From: Pandoraea pulmonicola
GTDB taxonomy: Bacteria > Pseudomonadota > Gammaproteobacteria > Burkholderiales > Burkholderiaceae
Assembly (NCBI RefSeq): GCF_000815105.2
Contig: NZ_CP010310.2
Coordinates: forward strand, 4,030,001 to 4,094,000
Direction of reading: 5' to 3'
Length of the DNA: 64,000 bases
Positions 62,100-64,000 of this stretch are shown here, one piece after another. Position numbers and translations under genes: made by a program. The notes under the pieces are model-generated. The model worked only from the letters and a program-made list of their open reading frames with translations, was not told the origin of the DNA and searched no databases. Every line of letters begins with the position of its first letter. The first letter of the stretch is position 1.

Positions 62100-64000
62100 A
62101 TGAATACCCAGGTTGAAGGCTTCATGACGCAGACCGGTACCGCCGCGGCAGCCAGCGCCCAGGTGGGCCGCTCGCGTCCGCACGAGTCGGCGGTGCTGCA
62201 CGTGGCGGGCGAGGCCACGTACACCGACGACATCCCCGAACTGCAAGGCACGCTGCACTGCGCGCTCGGCGCATCGCCCAAGGCGCACGCCCGCGTGCTC
62301 TCGCTCGATCTCGAAGCTGTGCGCCGCGCGCCGGGCGTGGTCGCCGTGCTGACCGCCGCGGACATCCCCGGCGTGAACGATTGCGGCCCGGTCATCCATG
62401 ACGACCCGATCCTCGCCGACGGCGTGGTGCAGTACATCGGCCAGCCGATGTTCGCCGTGGTCGCCGAATCGCACGACGCCGCACGCCGCGCCGCGCGTCT
62501 GGCCAAGGGCGAGTACGAAGACCTGCCGGCGATCCTCACGCCGCAGGCCGCCAGGGCCGCGGGTGCGGGCGTGCTGCCGCCGCTGCATCTGCGTCGCGGC
62601 GATCCCGACGCCGCCCTGCAAGCCTCGCCGCACCGCCTGAGCGGCACGTTCGAGTGCAACGGGCAGGAGCAGTTCTATCTCGAAGGGCAGATTTCGTACG
62701 CGATTCCCAAGGAAAACGACGGCGTCCACGTGTATTGCTCGACGCAGCACCCGACTGAGATGCAGGCGCTCGTCTCGCACGCGCTGGGCTGGCACAGCCA
62801 TCAGGTGCAGGTCGAGTGCCGTCGCATGGGCGGCGGCTTCGGCGGCAAGGAATCGCAGTCGGGCCTGTTCGCGTGTGTCGCCGCGCTGTGCGCCACGCGA
62901 CTCAAGCGCCCGGTGAAGCTGCGTCTCGATCGTGACGACGACTTCATGATGACCGGCAAGCGTCACGGCTTCTATTTCGAATACGACGTGGGCTTCGACG
63001 ACGACGGCCGCATCACCGGCGCAAAGGTCGACATGACGCTGCGCGCCGGTTTCTCCGCCGACCTGTCGGGACCGGTGGCCACGCGCGCGATCTGCCACTT
63101 CGACAACGCCTACTTCGTGCCCGACGCCGATTTGCGCGCGCTGTGCGGCAAGACGAACACGCAGTCGAACACGGCGTTTCGCGGCTTCGGCGGCCCGCAA
63201 GGCGCGCTCATCATGGAAGTGCTGCAGGACGCCATCGCCCGCCGTCTCGGCAAGGACGCGCTCGACGTGCGCCGCGCGAACTTCTACGGCAAGACGGAGC
63301 GCAACGTTACGCCCTACGGACAGATCGTCAAGGACAACGTCATTCACGAGCTCGTCGCCGAACTCGAGCGGACGAGCGAGTACCGCGCACGTCGCGAAGC
63401 CGTGCGCGCGTTCAACCGCACGAGCCCGGTGCTGCGCAAGGGCCTCGCGCTCACGCCGCTCAAATTCGGCATCTCGTTCAACGTGCAGGCGTTCAACCAG
63501 GCCGGGGCGCTGGTGCACGTCTATCGCGACGGCTCGATGCTGGTCAATCACGGCGGCACCGAGATGGGCCAGGGTCTGAATACCAAGGTCGCGCAGGTGG
63601 TGGCGCACGAACTGGGCGTGGATCTCTCGCACGTGCGCGTGACCGCGACCGACACGAGCAAGATCGCGAACACCTCGGCCACGGCGGCGTCGACCGGCGC
63701 CGACCTGAACGGCAAGGCCGCGCAGAATGCCGCCTGGCAGATCCGCCAGCGTCTGGCCGCGTTCGCCGCACAGAAGTACGGCGGCTCGGCCGATGACGTG
63801 CAATTCGCCAACGACGTCGTCAGCGCGAACGGCCACGACATCCCCTTCCCCGAACTTGTGGAAGCGGCCTACTGGGCGCGCGTGCAACTGTGGTCCGACG
63901 GCTTCTACGCGACGCCGGGCCTGTCGTGGGACGCCGCCACGATGAACGGCAGCCCGTTCTTCTACTTCGCCTACGGCGCGGCGGTCTCCGAGGTGATTCT
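62100..64000 (+). CDS. xdhB: Xanthine dehydrogenase large subunit (molybdopterin-binding), truncated by the window
   Basis: The gene begins at ATG 62100 with MNTQVEGFMTQTG and remains open to the end of the window after 633 codons; the family is about 780 residues, so about 150 residues are missing. The molybdenum-cofactor motifs present are MGGGFGGKESQ near residues 242-252, AFRGFGGPQG near 360-369 and GGTEMGQGLNTKVAQ near 485-499. GGAG lies 7 bases upstream. It follows xdhA by 12 bases in the same operon; an xdhC chaperone gene would be expected downstream. Confidence 0.94.
   Translation, partial: MNTQVEGFMTQTGTAAAASAQVGRSRPHESAVLHVAGEATYTDDIPELQGTLHCALGASPKAHARVLSLDLEAVRRAPGVVAVLTAADIPGVNDCGPVIHDDPILADGVVQYIGQPMFAVVAESHDAARRAARLAKGEYEDLPAILTPQAARAAGAGVLPPLHLRRGDPDAALQASPHRLSGTFECNGQEQFYLEGQISYAIPKENDGVHVYCSTQHPTEMQALVSHALGWHSHQVQVECRRMGGGFGGKESQSGLFACVAALCATRLKRPVKLRLDRDDDFMMTGKRHGFYFEYDVGFDDDGRITGAKVDMTLRAGFSADLSGPVATRAICHFDNAYFVPDADLRALCGKTNTQSNTAFRGFGGPQGALIMEVLQDAIARRLGKDALDVRRANFYGKTERNVTPYGQIVKDNVIHELVAELERTSEYRARREAVRAFNRTSPVLRKGLALTPLKFGISFNVQAFNQAGALVHVYRDGSMLVNHGGTEMGQGLNTKVAQVVAHELGVDLSHVRVTATDTSKIANTSATAASTGADLNGKAAQNAAWQIRQRLAAFAAQKYGGSADDVQFANDVVSANGHDIPFPELVEAAYWARVQLWSDGFYATPGLSWDAATMNGSPFFYFAYGAAVSEVI

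Noticed and set aside
60882..63887. Open frame of 1001 codons antisense to xdhA/xdhB
   Set aside because: The plus strand carries the Fe-S, FAD and molybdopterin motifs of xanthine dehydrogenase; the antisense product has none.

Overview
The window is a continuous stretch of high-GC chromosome that reads like a beta-proteobacterium of the Burkholderiaceae. A Pandoraea- or Burkholderia-like genome is my best guess. The basis is the codon bias, a Burkholderia-type porin with a terminal Phe, a monomeric NADP-isocitrate dehydrogenase, a very large NAD-glutamate dehydrogenase, an imuA-imuB-dnaE2 mutasome and a DUF3563 micro-protein. No rRNA, tRNA, prophage, insertion sequence or CRISPR array was recognised. 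Most of the region looks like core or stable accessory chromosome; the one obviously mobile-type module is a small higBA toxin-antitoxin pair.

Layout. 0-10 kb: icd, an ACS-type MFS permease, a YhhS/YfcJ-type MFS exporter, a TetR regulator divergent from a PF10118 protein, a porin and an AzgA-type purine permease. 10-18 kb: a GNAT acetyltransferase divergent from a MocR/PdxR-like regulator, an isoprenylcysteine-methyltransferase-like membrane protein, a second YhhS-type MFS protein, and a minus-strand run of SsuA-like binding protein, OsmC protein and SsuD-like flavin monooxygenase that suggests organosulfur scavenging. 18-25.5 kb: NAD-GDH, divergent dbpA helicase and a lipoprotein. 25.5-30 kb: LysR, D-amino-acid dehydrogenase, Glu/Asp binding protein and Asp/Glu racemase, apparently an acidic D-amino-acid utilisation module. 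30-34 kb: a PAS-GGDEF-EAL protein followed by an HDOD-GAF protein. 34-36.5 kb: a uracil/xanthine-type permease and higBA. 36.5-42.5 kb: the SOS mutagenesis cassette imuA-imuB-dnaE2 with a perfect LexA box, divergent from an NRAMP transporter.

44-46 kb: three consecutive lipoproteins (CsgG-like, DUF4810, DUF799/GNA1162), then the DUF3563 gene. 46.8-51.4 kb: a copper-homeostasis block (cueR, an EEP-family nuclease-like gene, copA, copZ). The copA and copZ promoters both carry a CueR dyad inside a 19-bp spacer. 51.5-53.3 kb: an FMN riboswitch, ribB and a PaaI-type thioesterase. 53.5-55.3 kb: a CPA2 antiporter. 55.7-58.6 kb: a DUF2848 - GntR - amidase operon behind a palindrome. 58.7-64 kb: dsbB, a LysR regulator and xdhA with the first 633 codons of xdhB, which runs off the window end.

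The purine permeases at 8.9 and 34.3 kb together with xdhAB could form a dispersed purine-salvage set. The best-supported regulatory circuits are the LexA box at imuA, the two CueR promoters and the RFN element at ribB. The less-described modules worth attention are the D-Glu/D-Asp cluster, the three-lipoprotein operon, the DUF2848-amidase operon, the binding-protein/OsmC/monooxygenase cluster and the c-di-GMP/HDOD pair.
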